From assembly GCA_016296065.1 (NCBI GenBank), contig JAEDKA010000011.1, forward strand, positions 1-64,000: a stretch of 64,000 bases of DNA, in the 5' to 3' direction. The notes under the pieces are model-generated. The model did no database searches, was not told where the DNA came from, and saw only the letters and a program-made list of their open reading frames with translations. How positions within the stretch are numbered: the first letter of the stretch is position 1; every line of letters begins with the position of its first letter. Of the stretch, positions 1 through 9,107 are shown piece by piece. Source of the DNA: Kiritimatiellia bacterium. Lineage in GTDB: Bacteria > Verrucomicrobiota > Kiritimatiellia > RFP12 > UBA1067. Both the position numbers and the translations under genes were made by a program.

Positions 1-30
1 ACTCCCCGACGACTGAGCGGCAACTACTCA

Positions 31-58
31 AGGAGATGCGGCGTCCCGCCGCGTCTCC
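31..58 (-). terminator. Candidate hairpin just downstream of the secreted beta-repeat gene
   Basis: A near-perfect inverted repeat (AGGAGA...TCTCCT flanking a GCGGC/GCCGC inner stem with a TCCC loop on the plus strand) begins a few bases after the stop codon at 62. Its position suits a transcript end, but no T-run follows, so it may instead be a repetitive palindrome: its inner GCGGCGTCCCGCCGC core also occurs in the 84-bp element inside the GH2-GH106 gene at 27558-27641. Confidence 0.4.
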
Positions 59-61
59 TAA

Positions 62-2419
62 TCAATAGACGAGTATGCTCAGACCACGTATCTTCTCAAG
101 GCCATACACCCTGAAATTGGCACCGTACTCGAAGGCCTCCGATTTGATGACAACCTGGTAGCCTGGAAGTCCGGACTCAATCTTGACGCTGTCCGCATAA
201 GCAGTCTTGAACTTGACCCTGCTACCAATATCGCCCAGGCGAATGGTTCCAGCAGAACAAGAGGAGAAAAACACTAGCTGTCCTTCACCAGTTTTCGTAA
301 GCGTCGCTCCCTCTGAGAATGCAAGCGGGCCAAACCACACCACTTCTGCGGAATTCTTAACTGTGCCAGCACCATCTACATATAGCCCACGATTACCTTG
401 ATCAACAAGAGTGCCAGCTGTGAACTCAACCGTAGAGCCATCTGCGAGCACAAGACCCCTTGCCAACCGCGATGAAGGATTGCCGCCAAGATTTTTAGCC
501 TCAGCGACACAAACAGTAGTATCGGCGTCAATCTCGACCGTTCCTTTGTATCCACTGTTATCTCCACTTAGCGTGACCTTTCCGGAAGATCCATAATGCT
601 CAAATATAATCTTGCCGTAACCGGAGATTTGAGCGAATATCTTATCATGGCGACCATCTCCAGACAAGAACTTTACTGGAGCACTCTCACTCGATGCAAC
701 AGTTACGTTGCCATATAATTCTTCGTCGCCATTTGAATATGCACCACCGCCTGAGAACTTAAACTGCGAATACTCTCCCATGATAAGGTACTCAATGGTA
801 GTTTTACTCGCCTTTGGCTCAAGGCTGGCATATGATGATGATTTTCCTGCTAGAACGAGTGTAGCGGCCGAGGGAAACACATATTCATAATTATTATCAG
901 CATAATTCACAGTTCTAGCGGTATAACCATAATCCAAATAAGTCTTTGAACTTCCACTCTCGATATCTGCGTTATCCGACCAATGTTCTGCTAGAGTAAA
1001 ATCACCGCCCCAGCCCGCCCCCGACTTCATCCAAGTAAAGGGCCCCTGAACAACCGTTCCGTTAGGCAGCGTCAGCGTTCCTGTTGAAGTCCACTCGAAG
1101 CCGTTGGCAAAGGAAAGTGATGCAGCGGCAGAACAGTCGACCGATATCGCACCGTCTATTTGCGACGAGAGCGTCACGGCAGCATTTGCAGCTATTTTTA
1201 GAGTCAGCGACTTGGATACGCCCGCTCCGAATTCGACTTGCGTTGAACCACCGATTGTAATCGTTCCAGAGGAATCCCACTCAAAGCCAGTCGCAAATAC
1301 GACCTTTGACGCCTTGGAGCAATCAAATGAAACCGAACCGCCAACAGGAGCGGACAGCGTCACCGTCTGATTTGGACAATCTAACAAAAGCGTGCTTCCA
1401 TCAGAACTGGTAACGGGCATTGCGAAATACAGAGCAGAATTGGAAGACACCCTTCCTCCATTCGAAACCGTCAAGCCGCGCAGTCCGCCGCCTGGCGCAA
1501 AAGGAGCTTCAGACGAAGTCGCATAGCCAACCGCAAGCGTGCCGCCGTTGGCCAGTGTAAGCGCATCAGGCATGGCGGCTGCCGGAGTCCCGCCAAGCGC
1601 GTTGTTGCTGTTGACATTCAGAACTATATTGGTATTGCTATCCGTGCCAGTGTAGCCTTTGTTGTACGTGGTCAGATAATCAACCTTAACCTTGCCCTTG
1701 TAGGCAGAGTTGTCACCGTTGAAGTTAATTGTTCCTCCTTTAAGTTCGTTATCATTCTCGCTCTTATCCTCAAGGCTGTATCTATTTATCACCAACAAAG
1801 CGGAATCGTCTTCGGAATACAGAGAACCAGCCACTGTGATGCTCCGGTTATTCCCAATCGAGAAGTAGAAGGGTTTGTCCGATGTCGACCGAACCACTAT
1901 CGGATTCAGCGAAGTGATGGTTTCGCCGCCTAATCCGCTTGTCATTATGCCCCTAACAAGCGCAAGGTGCTCTATCGTATCTGTTCTATTTCCATAGCGA
2001 AGCATAAATGAGCCATCGTTTTCCGATGAGCCTATCACAAGACCATCCCCATTAAACACTGAGCTATTTCCCGAAGCCGGAGATCTTAAAAGCCCGCTCC
2101 TGCCCCATCCCATTGCGGAGATGTACTCGTTGAAGTGTCCGCTTTCGCCTTTGGACGGTGACCCAAATTCACCTTCACCATTCAGTTTCCACACAGCAGC
2201 AGCATAACCATCCGCAGAACTATCCCAATATCCTTGCGCCGTTACTTGATAATACTTGTTGGTCGTAACCGAATCGGCACATGCCGCGGACGAAACAAGC
2301 AGTCCGAAGCCTGCCGCCAGCGCAATTCTAATGCACGAGTCTAAATTGACTGTGCATAAATACCGCACAGCCGACACTGCGAACGGTGTTGCGCTGTTGA
2401 CCCGGGTTATAGCCTTCAT
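62..2419 (-). CDS. Secreted protein with autotransporter-type beta-strand repeats
   Basis: A 785-residue protein with an N-terminal export signal (hydrophobic stretch IALAAGFGLLVSSAACA near residues 33-47, preceded by an unusually long positive leader). The rest is rich in G, S, T and N, with repeats such as LTLANGGTLAVG, LTVSNGG, GKVKVD and SGDNSGYKGTVEI, which resemble autotransporter-associated beta-strand (PATR) repeats and suggest a right-handed beta-helix. No catalytic motif and no C-terminal barrel is seen, so it is probably a surface or released adhesin or carbohydrate-contact protein. The start is supported by an AAGGAGGG ribosome site. It is monocistronic as far as visible and has an extended -10 box with the CAZyme-type palindrome upstream, so it may share a regulon with the glycosidases. 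Confidence 0.75.
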   Translation of the reverse strand: MKAITRVNSATPFAVSAVRYLCTVNLDSCIRIALAAGFGLLVSSAACADSVTTNKYYQVTAQGYWDSSADGYAAAVWKLNGEGEFGSPSKGESGHFNEYISAMGWGRSGLLRSPASGNSSVFNGDGLVIGSSENDGSFMLRYGNRTDTIEHLALVRGIMTSGLGGETITSLNPIVVRSTSDKPFYFSIGNNRSITVAGSLYSEDDSALLVINRYSLEDKSENDNELKGGTINFNGDNSAYKGKVKVDYLTTYNKGYTGTDSNTNIVLNVNSNNALGGTPAAAMPDALTLANGGTLAVGYATSSEAPFAPGGGLRGLTVSNGGRVSSNSALYFAMPVTSSDGSTLLLDCPNQTVTLSAPVGGSVSFDCSKASKVVFATGFEWDSSGTITIGGSTQVEFGAGVSKSLTLKIAANAAVTLSSQIDGAISVDCSAAASLSFANGFEWTSTGTLTLPNGTVVQGPFTWMKSGAGWGGDFTLAEHWSDNADIESGSSKTYLDYGYTARTVNYADNNYEYVFPSAATLVLAGKSSSYASLEPKASKTTIEYLIMGEYSQFKFSGGGAYSNGDEELYGNVTVASSESAPVKFLSGDGRHDKIFAQISGYGKIIFEHYGSSGKVTLSGDNSGYKGTVEIDADTTVCVAEAKNLGGNPSSRLARGLVLADGSTVEFTAGTLVDQGNRGLYVDGAGTVKNSAEVVWFGPLAFSEGATLTKTGEGQLVFFSSCSAGTIRLGDIGSRVKFKTAYADSVKIESGLPGYQVVIKSEAFEYGANFRVYGLEKIRGLSILVY

Positions 2420-2452
2420 TTGCCCATTCCCTCCTTATTTGTCTTTGGCGAT

Positions 2453-2495
2453 ATATTACCAAAGGCGGGAGAATGGCGCATTCCCCGAACGGGGT
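2453..2495 (-). promoter_or_regulatory. Promoter with CAZyme-type palindromic box for the beta-repeat gene
   Basis: On the minus strand, TTTGG-TAATAT (extended -10; hexamer at 2453-2458) is preceded, 23 bp upstream, by a palindrome at 2482-2495 (plus strand TCCCCGAACGGGGT). The spacing equals that at four other genes of the window. This copy is G/C-shifted relative to TACCCAGTCGGGTA. Confidence 0.55.
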
Positions 2496-2603
2496 ATAGG
2501 GGTGCATCGAGTTATTTATCCTGAAACAAACGTCTCTACATAGCCTATGTTGGCATATTTTGCGCCTGTGGCGCGAACTTGGAACAATTATAGTGCTGCG
2601 AAT

Positions 2604-2691
2604 GTCCGTCGCGGAGCGACGGACCCCCTGTAGGGAGGCTCTGTATTGAACGGATTGCTTTCAGGGGGTTGCGTCGCTCCGTCGACGCAAC
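2604..2691. repeat. Paired palindromic REP-like element
   Basis: Two hairpins face each other: a perfect 9-3-9 palindrome at 2604-2624 (core GTCGC-GGA-GCGAC) followed by CCCCCTG, and CAGGGGG at 2662-2668 followed by a 9-6-9 hairpin ending at 2691. The same core plus CCCCCTG recurs at 37.4, 37.6 and 42.9-43.0 kb, always intergenic. A flank near 2542-2570 (ATAGCCTATGTTGGCAT then TTTTGCGC) resembles the right end of the 37.3-37.7 kb element. The rest of the 2420-2842 gap holds only the promoter described above and no gene I can support. Confidence 0.7.
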
Positions 2692-2842
2692 AAAGACGAT
2701 TGGATACCGGGCGATTGACCGCCATCGCACTGATTTGATATAAAATGTGCGAACGTAACACGCGCGAAATAAAGGAACACGACATCCAGCTCTATCGCGG
2801 CTTGGCCGTCGTTAACCCGTTCGCAACAGAGCAGGAGGCGGT

Positions 2843-3460
2843 TCACGCTTCCTTGAGAAAGCCTCGGCGCTGAGCGACGAGCGCGCACTCGACACGCTTG
2901 GTGACCCCGAGCTTCTCGAAGATGTGCTTGAGGTGTATCTTGACGGATTCCGGCGAAATCGAGAGAGCTTCTCCGATTTCCAGGTTCGAGAGGCCTTTCG
3001 CCATCATCTCGAGGACCTCCCTCTCGCGCGCCGTAAGGTCGGGAGTCATCGCCCTCTCGTGAAAGAGCTTCATCACCTCATCGGGGAAGTACTTCCCGCC
3101 GGACGCCACCTGCCGTATCGCCTTCAGGATGCTGTCGGAATCCCTGTCCTTCACGACATAGCCTTTGGCACCGAGCTTGATCGCCCTGTAGATGTCGTCG
3201 TCAGCCTCGCTCGTCGTGAGCATGATGACCTTCGCGGACGGCTTGACGGCGAGTATCGACTCGAGCGCGGCGATCCCGTCCACCTTGGGCATGCGCACGT
3301 CGAGAAGAACGACGTCCGGCTTCTCGGTCACGAGAAACGCCGCCGCGCCGTCTCCGTCAGTCAGCTCGCCCGCGAACTCCATGTCGCTTTCGAGCGATAT
3401 GGCGTACTTGAGCCCCATCCTCACGACCGCGTGGTCGTCTATAACCGCAACTCTGATCAT
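2843..3460 (-). CDS. NarL/FixJ-type response regulator
   Basis: A 205-residue two-component regulator: receiver domain (MIRVAVIDDH acidic pocket, phospho-acceptor Asp in VVLLDVRMP, switch Thr in MLTTSE, Lys in YVVKD) followed by a LuxR-type helix-turn-helix (LTAREREVLEMMAKGLSNLE...VKIHLKHIFEKLGV). The start at 3460 is chosen because it begins at the receiver beta-1 and has AAGG nine bases upstream; an ATG seven codons earlier is possible. It lies 64 bp after the helicase-kinase gene, whose C-terminal kinase is the obvious partner. It is a close paralogue of the regulator at 13275-13892. NarL-type proteins bind TACYYMT-like heptamers, so it is one candidate reader of the TACCC palindromes found here (inference). 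Confidence 0.9.
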   Translation of the reverse strand: MIRVAVIDDHAVVRMGLKYAISLESDMEFAGELTDGDGAAAFLVTEKPDVVLLDVRMPKVDGIAALESILAVKPSAKVIMLTTSEADDDIYRAIKLGAKGYVVKDRDSDSILKAIRQVASGGKYFPDEVMKLFHERAMTPDLTAREREVLEMMAKGLSNLEIGEALSISPESVKIHLKHIFEKLGVTKRVECALVAQRRGFLKEA

Positions 3461-3524
3461 GTTTTCGACCCTTGTTTTCAAGACTTCTGACTGCGGACTT
3501 CAGACTTCGACTAGAGAAGGCCGT

Positions 3525-6500
3525 CTACCCGCGAACCACTTTCACGCACATCCACTTCCCCTCCTGTCGCCATTCAATCGACATTCCGCTTCGCTTCGCG
3601 CGCTCGCGCATGTTTGCGAGCCCGAAGTGACCCGACTCGGGACCCAGCGCCTTCGAGGCGTCAAACGGCTCTCCGTCGTTGAGAATCCTCAGCACAAACC
3701 CCGTCTTTCCGTTGGAAGGGTTCGGGGACGCCGAAGTCCCCGTCCGTTCCACCGGGTCGCTCACTATCGCGACGTTCTTCGCCCTGCCGTGGTTCACCGC
3801 GTTCGTGACGGCCTGCTGCACGATCGCGACGAGGTCGGACTTCTCGCCCGCCGAGAGATCCGGCGGGATTCCCCTCAGCTTCACTCTCGCCTTGACAATT
3901 CCGCGCGAGTTGAGCTCGTTCGCGATGTTGGCGACAAGCTCCTCGGCGGACTCCTTCATGAGGACGTCACTGCGGAGGTTCAGGATGACGTCGCGTATCT
4001 GACGCTTCGCCTCCGCGAGCACTTCACCTGCCATCTTGACCGCCCTTTCCGCCGCTGGCCCGTCTTTGCCAAGCTTGTCCGCGGCCGTCGAAAGCAGTAT
4101 CTTCGCTCCGGCGAGGTGCTGCTCGATCGTGTCGTGAAGATCTCCCGCCATGCGCTTGCGCTCGTCTGCGAGAAGACACGACTCGCGCTCGCGGATCCGC
4201 GCGCGCCACAGCGCCCAAACGCCTACGGCCATCAAGGCAACGAGGAGAGCCGCCAGCGCCTCGACGCTTGTCTGCAGCGTCCTCGCGCGGTGCCGCGCAC
4301 GCCACTCGCCGTCGGGAACGAGCGCGATTCCGCCGGATGAAGGAACCTCCACGGAGAAAGACGACAGCCCGGGACGGTGTCCGTTTGCAAGTTCCCCCGA
4401 AGTGTCGAGTCGCGCGATTCCCCTCACCCTGACCATCGGCTCGTATTCCTCCTCCCGCGCAAGCCAGGCCGGCACCTCGCCGCGCACGGACGCGCCAACG
4501 CCGATTCCGCCGACGTCGAGGAACATGTCGAACGCATTCTTGTTCCGCTCGATTCTGTACACCCGCCCTTCGATCGCAACCAATCGGCAGTCATAGTCCC
4601 TGAAGGTCATGTCCGCACCGTAATCAAGGTTCGTGACCGCCGCCTCGGTTATCTCAATGGGAGCGGGCAGCTCCGGAACAGACGCCGACCTGCGCCAGAT
4701 GACGCCGACGAGCTGTCCGACGCCGCCGATCATCTCCGGGAAGCCCACTGCGTCCACCGACATCCCCGCCTCTGGCGCGCCGCACGAGGCGTCGGCGGAC
4801 GCGCGGATCGCGAGACCGCCCTTCTGCATGTAGAACGTGCCGTCCGGATTCGACGCGGTCACCGTTCCGCGCACTAGGCGGCGGTGTCCGTCATGCCCCT
4901 CCGGACTCCACGACATGACCGCATTAAGCGGAACCTCCTTCGCGGAGAACGCATCGTCCGGCGCGCTCCTTCGCACTTCAACGCTCTCGAGCGAGTCGAC
5001 CTCAATCCTCACTCCGAGGAACTCCGCGCGGTGGTTGTACCTGCTCATAGCAACGCCGTCAACGCACACCTCGGCGTCAGAAAGCGCGCGCACCTTATCG
5101 GCAGGCGCGCGCACCCTCGCCTCGACTACCCCCTGCCGAGTCGCAAGGCAGAAGGCGGAGTATCCGCTTGAAAGCGAACGCACCTCCGTGACGACACCCT
5201 CGATCCTCGTGCGGCGGTTGTCGAGCAGTCCCTGGGAGAAGTCGGACAGCATCCGGACGGGACTCTGCCCCAGCTCCATCCGTCCAAGACGCTCGTACCG
5301 GTACGCCGCAATGCCAGGGGAGAAGAACATCGGGACAATGCGCCCCGACACCTTGAGGACATCGCCGACGCGTATCTCGCCGCCCTCGATCGTGGTGTGT
5401 CCCGTCTCCGGATGCTCACCCGCGACATAGATGGCCTGCCCATTCACGTCGTCGGGCGACGCGATTACGCAGCTGTTCTTCTGCCAGTACGCAACGCACG
5501 TGACAGCTCCCGTTACGCACACGGCGCGCCCCGCTGCAGCCTCCTCGCGGGTAATCGGCGCAAAACGGGCGAAAGCCCTGAGTGGAAGCATGGCCACCAC
5601 ACCCACGACAAGGGCAAAAAAGAATTCGAACGCAGCCCGCAGCGCTGCGGAAGAGAGCCAGCGCGTCGTGGCGAGGCGGTCGAAGCGGACCTGGCAGATC
5701 GGATCCTTCGCGTCCGTCGCGACGACCGTCCCCTCGCCGAACACCTCGTGCCTGACTCGCGCTCCGGCGGAAAACGCCGGCAGCGCGGCACGTGGCGCGG
5801 ACTCCTCGGCGAGCTTTCTTCTGAGCGACGCCACGAGATCCTCCCTCGGAGGCTCCACGTAGTCGACCGCGCCCTGGTCAATGTCGAGGAAAAAGCGCGA
5901 CGGAAACTTCGGCGTTCCGTCGAAGCCGCATCCGCCCGACGACGTGAGGTAGAGCCCCTTCTCCGCGCGCGTCACAGCGACGAACGCGAGACGGCGCTCC
6001 TCCTCCATCTGCTCCTTCGACTCCGTCTTGCGTGACGGCAGCACGCCCTCGTCGAGCGCGCAGAGGAAGACGTGCGGGAACTCCAGCCCCTTCGCAGTGT
6101 GCACCGTCATCAGCTTCACGCGGTCGCTCTTTCCGCTGTCCGCGTCGCGGTTCGTGAAAAGCGCGACGTGCGCGAGATACTCCCCGACGGAGCACTCCTC
6201 GCCGCTCGCCGCCTCGTACTGGACAATTCCGTTCTTCAGCTCCGAGACGTTGTCCAGCCGCGTCTGCGAGCCCTCGGTGCGCAGCATCGCCTCGTATCCG
6301 CTCTCGTCCAGAAGCGCAGAAAGCAGCTCCGACGGACGCTCCGACGAATTCTGGTGCCGCTCGACGAGATCGACCAGCTCGCGCGCCTTCGTGCCCCTGA
6401 ATATCTCCGCGTCGAGCGACGCCTTCAGCGTCTCGTACATCGACTTCCCCTCCTCCTCCGCGCGCTCGCGCAGGAAGGCCATGCGGCGCGTGCCGATGTT

Positions 6501-7772
6501 GCGGCGCGGCACATTCGCCGCGCGCGCAAAGGCGAGGTCGTCGCGCGAGTAGACGAGACGCAGGTAGGACAGCGCGTCCTTTATCTCCGCGCGGTCGTAG
6601 AATGCGACGCCGCTGTAGATCGCGTACGGAACCTCCGCCTTCTTGAGCTGCGTCTCGAGCTCGCGCGTCACGAAGTGCGCACGGTAGATGACCGCCATGG
6701 CGGAGTACGGAACGCCCCCGTCGTGCAGCTCGCGCATCTTCCGCGCGATCCACTCCGCCTCGTCCGCCGGATTCTTCGCGTGGCGGCAGAGGACGCGCGG
6801 GCCCTCCCCGCGCATGGACACGAGGTTCTTCTCGATGCGCATCGCGTTCTTCGCGATGAGAGAGTTTGCGACGGACAGGACCTCGTTCGTGGAGCGGTAG
6901 TTCCTGTTCATCACGATTGTCTTAACGCCCGTGAAGCGCTTGTCGAAGTCGAGGAGGTACTTCACGTTCGCACCGCGCCAGGAGTAGATCGTCTGGTCCG
7001 GATCACCAACGACGAACAGGTTGCGGTGATGCGCGACGAGCGTCTCCATGAGCTCGTACTGGAGCGGGTCAACGTCCTGGAACTCGTCGATCATCACGTA
7101 CTCGAGCCGCTCACGCCATTTGCGGCGCACGTCGGGATGGTCGCGGAATATCTGCAAGGTGAGAAGTATGAGGTCGTTGTAGTCGAGCGCGAAGCACTTC
7201 TTCTCGTAGTAGACGTAGCCGCGGAAGAGTATCTCGCCGACGGTCGACGCGTCGCGGTAGCGCGCGCGGAGAGTCTCCAGGGGAAGCTCCACCATCTCGC
7301 GGCAGTATCCGCGCTCCTTGATCGTCTTCCTCACCTCGAACATGTCGCGCGCGTCGGAGAACGTGCAGTCGCGCATGGTGAGTCCGCGCTCCTCGTATAT
7401 CGTGCGCAGTATCGCGTCGATGTCGGGATTGTCGAGAACGGGGAAGTTCTGCGGATACCCGACGCAGTGTCCGTCCTCGCGTATCACGCCGGCGCAGAAT
7501 CCGTGGAAAGTGTTGACCAGTCCCGAGCCGATGTCGCCGACAAGGCTTCTTATGCGCGCGCGCATCTCGTTCGCGGACTTGTTGGAGAACGTGACGCAGA
7601 GGATGTGCCCGGGAAGGACTCCAAGCCGCTTCACGAGGTAGGCGAAGCGGTGCGCGAGCGCACGGGTCTTTCCGCTGCCCGCTCCCGCGACGACGCGCAC
7701 AAAGCCCTCGGTCGTCTCGACCGCCTGCCGCTGCTCGTCGTTGAGCCCGTCCAGGATGCTGTCGCTGCCCAT
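3525..7772 (-). CDS. UvrD/PcrA-type DNA helicase fused in frame to an OB-repeat membrane sensor histidine kinase
   Basis: One uninterrupted 1415-codon frame holds two proteins normally separate. Residues 1-711 are a complete superfamily 1 helicase: Walker A GAGSGKT (30-36), motif II DEFQDVD, the SWRGA and QTIYSWRG region, VKLMTVHTAKGLEFPHVF, and a PcrA-type C-terminal Tudor-like end (ARVRHEVFGEGTVV). Residue 712 onward starts with AAFEFFFALVVGVVAMLPLRAFA, which looks like the signal peptide of a sensor kinase, followed by about four OB-like beta repeats (720-1160), a transmembrane helix (about 1171-1190), a HisKA_3 domain with DLHDT (His near 1213) and an HATPase ending in GHFGLANMRERA. No stop or convincing ribosome site separates the halves. 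The ATG at 7772 is chosen (GGGGAG ten bases upstream); the frame stays open 62 codons further but runs through coaX. If made as a fusion, the sensor would need the helicase in the cytoplasm and an internal membrane signal. Confidence 0.85.
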   Translation of the reverse strand: MGSDSILDGLNDEQRQAVETTEGFVRVVAGAGSGKTRALAHRFAYLVKRLGVLPGHILCVTFSNKSANEMRARIRSLVGDIGSGLVNTFHGFCAGVIREDGHCVGYPQNFPVLDNPDIDAILRTIYEERGLTMRDCTFSDARDMFEVRKTIKERGYCREMVELPLETLRARYRDASTVGEILFRGYVYYEKKCFALDYNDLILLTLQIFRDHPDVRRKWRERLEYVMIDEFQDVDPLQYELMETLVAHHRNLFVVGDPDQTIYSWRGANVKYLLDFDKRFTGVKTIVMNRNYRSTNEVLSVANSLIAKNAMRIEKNLVSMRGEGPRVLCRHAKNPADEAEWIARKMRELHDGGVPYSAMAVIYRAHFVTRELETQLKKAEVPYAIYSGVAFYDRAEIKDALSYLRLVYSRDDLAFARAANVPRRNIGTRRMAFLRERAEEEGKSMYETLKASLDAEIFRGTKARELVDLVERHQNSSERPSELLSALLDESGYEAMLRTEGSQTRLDNVSELKNGIVQYEAASGEECSVGEYLAHVALFTNRDADSGKSDRVKLMTVHTAKGLEFPHVFLCALDEGVLPSRKTESKEQMEEERRLAFVAVTRAEKGLYLTSSGGCGFDGTPKFPSRFFLDIDQGAVDYVEPPREDLVASLRRKLAEESAPRAALPAFSAGARVRHEVFGEGTVVATDAKDPICQVRFDRLATTRWLSSAALRAAFEFFFALVVGVVAMLPLRAFARFAPITREEAAAGRAVCVTGAVTCVAYWQKNSCVIASPDDVNGQAIYVAGEHPETGHTTIEGGEIRVGDVLKVSGRIVPMFFSPGIAAYRYERLGRMELGQSPVRMLSDFSQGLLDNRRTRIEGVVTEVRSLSSGYSAFCLATRQGVVEARVRAPADKVRALSDAEVCVDGVAMSRYNHRAEFLGVRIEVDSLESVEVRRSAPDDAFSAKEVPLNAVMSWSPEGHDGHRRLVRGTVTASNPDGTFYMQKGGLAIRASADASCGAPEAGMSVDAVGFPEMIGGVGQLVGVIWRRSASVPELPAPIEITEAAVTNLDYGADMTFRDYDCRLVAIEGRVYRIERNKNAFDMFLDVGGIGVGASVRGEVPAWLAREEEYEPMVRVRGIARLDTSGELANGHRPGLSSFSVEVPSSGGIALVPDGEWRARHRARTLQTSVEALAALLVALMAVGVWALWRARIRERESCLLADERKRMAGDLHDTIEQHLAGAKILLSTAADKLGKDGPAAERAVKMAGEVLAEAKRQIRDVILNLRSDVLMKESAEELVANIANELNSRGIVKARVKLRGIPPDLSAGEKSDLVAIVQQAVTNAVNHGRAKNVAIVSDPVERTGTSASPNPSNGKTGFVLRILNDGEPFDASKALGPESGHFGLANMRERAKRSGMSIEWRQEGKWMCVKVVRG

Positions 7773-7788
7773 TGCGGAGGATCTCCCC

Positions 7789-8562
7789 TCAGGTGGCGCA
7801 GACGAGTCCGGTGCCGTACAGCGTGAGCGTCGGGTCGATGACGAACGGAAGATCCAGGTCCTTGAGCACCCACTTCGCGAAGCCGCCCGTCGCGACGAGG
7901 CGGAAATCCTCCTTGAAGTTGCGCTTGAGCTCGGTGACGATCTCGCGGACCATTCCACGGTATCCGACGAGCGCCCCGAAGCGCATCGCCTCCTCGGTAG
8001 TACGTCCGATCTTCGGTGCGCGGCCCGTGCCGATCTTCATTCGCGGCAGTTTCGCCGTCCGTTCGAAAAGGTAGTCGCGCATCAGAGGGAATCCCGGCGC
8101 TATGACGCCTCCGCGCCAGACGCGGTCGCGCGTCACGACCGCTGCGGTTAGCGCCGTCCCGAAGTCCATCACGATCAGCGGCGCGCCGTAGCGCGACACC
8201 GCGCCCGCGGCGTCCGCAAGACGGTCCGCGCCAATAGTCTCGGGATGCGGATAGTCGAGGGTGATCGGCGGTTCGCGATCCGCATTTCGCGTCCGGCGGC
8301 CCGCGGATTGGAAACAGCGGTGGCTGACCTGTCGGAGTTCAAGCCCGAGTTCCTTCGCGAAGTCCTTCCAGAATCGATCGCGCTTCGGGACGACCGAGAC
8401 GTACGCTATGGCCGTGACGCCTTTGCCCTCCACTATCTCGCGAACCGCTCCGGACGCTTCGGCGAAGCCCCCGTCCCAGTGCGAGACGCAGGTTACGCGT
8501 CCGTCGGACCACAGTCCCACGGCCGTCGAGGTGTTGCCAACGTCCACAACGGCGAACTTCAT
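7789..8562 (-). CDS. coaX: Type III pantothenate kinase
   Basis: A 257-residue ASKHA-fold kinase for the first step of coenzyme A synthesis. The family motifs are present: phosphate-binding DVGNT near the N-terminus, GADRLADA in the middle, DFGTALT as the second nucleotide motif, and GG in VATGGFAKW. Length is typical of CoaX. The start overlaps the stop of the upstream lipoprotein gene (ATGA at 8559-8562) and the helicase start follows 16 bp after the stop, so it is translated within one operon. The type III enzyme differs from CoaA of enterobacteria and is widespread in bacteria. Confidence 0.92.
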   Translation of the reverse strand: MKFAVVDVGNTSTAVGLWSDGRVTCVSHWDGGFAEASGAVREIVEGKGVTAIAYVSVVPKRDRFWKDFAKELGLELRQVSHRCFQSAGRRTRNADREPPITLDYPHPETIGADRLADAAGAVSRYGAPLIVMDFGTALTAAVVTRDRVWRGGVIAPGFPLMRDYLFERTAKLPRMKIGTGRAPKIGRTTEEAMRFGALVGYRGMVREIVTELKRNFKEDFRLVATGGFAKWVLKDLDLPFVIDPTLTLYGTGLVCAT

Positions 8563-9071
8563 TCGCAGAGCCTCAGCTGCTGGTTGCAGAAAGTCTTTAC
8601 GTATCCGTCGTCCGAAGCCGCCTTCGCGCGCTTAAGCGCTGCGGTCCAGAGCTTGCGGCGCGCGGGGGCGTCCGGACACTTCGGACACATCACGAGCTGC
8701 GTGACGGCCGCGATCTGCGTAAGCGCAACAGGGTCGCCGTCATATGCCGTGCCAATCTTCGCAAGTAGCTCTTCCGCCGCCTCTGGCGACTCGACGAACT
8801 TCGCGAGCACTTCCGGCTTCGTCGCGGCGGCGACCAGCTTCGGGTTGGCGCGCTGCCACTCGTAGGCCATCTGGTATCCGTCGCAGTGCGCCATCGCCGG
8901 TCCGTAGGACGCATATGCCGCGGGATTGGACGGCGCTAGCTCGCCCTTCGGCTCGAACTCGGAGTACTTCTTCTCGGTGGCGCATCCCGCGAGAAGGACA
9001 ATCGCGGCGACAGCAGGCGCGAGAGACGTTAGACGAGAGACGAAAGAATCTTTGCATTTGACCTTGTTCAT
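8559..9071 (-). CDS. Small lipoprotein of unknown function
   Basis: A 170-residue protein with a lipoprotein signal (hydrophobic core then lipobox LLAGC, Cys near residue 29), so it is probably anchored in a membrane facing the periplasm. The mature part is mostly helical and carries a CPKC motif plus a C-terminal FCNQQLRLCE, giving four cysteines that could bind metal or form disulfides. No family is recognised. The start at 9071 has GGAGG six bases upstream. It is co-transcribed between the Gfo/Idh gene and coaX. Confidence 0.75.
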   Translation of the reverse strand: MNKVKCKDSFVSRLTSLAPAVAAIVLLAGCATEKKYSEFEPKGELAPSNPAAYASYGPAMAHCDGYQMAYEWQRANPKLVAAATKPEVLAKFVESPEAAEELLAKIGTAYDGDPVALTQIAAVTQLVMCPKCPDAPARRKLWTAALKRAKAASDDGYVKTFCNQQLRLCE

Positions 9072-9107
9072 TCCAAACCTCCAAACTTCCAAACCTCCAA
9101 ACTTCCC

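Noticed and set aside
6072..7826. Plus-strand open frame of 584 codons
   Set aside because: Antisense to the helicase; no recognisable features.
7773..7958. 62-codon N-terminal extension of the helicase frame
   Set aside because: It overlaps coaX in another frame, is Ser/Arg-rich as expected for a shadow frame, and the ATG at 7772 has a good ribosome site.
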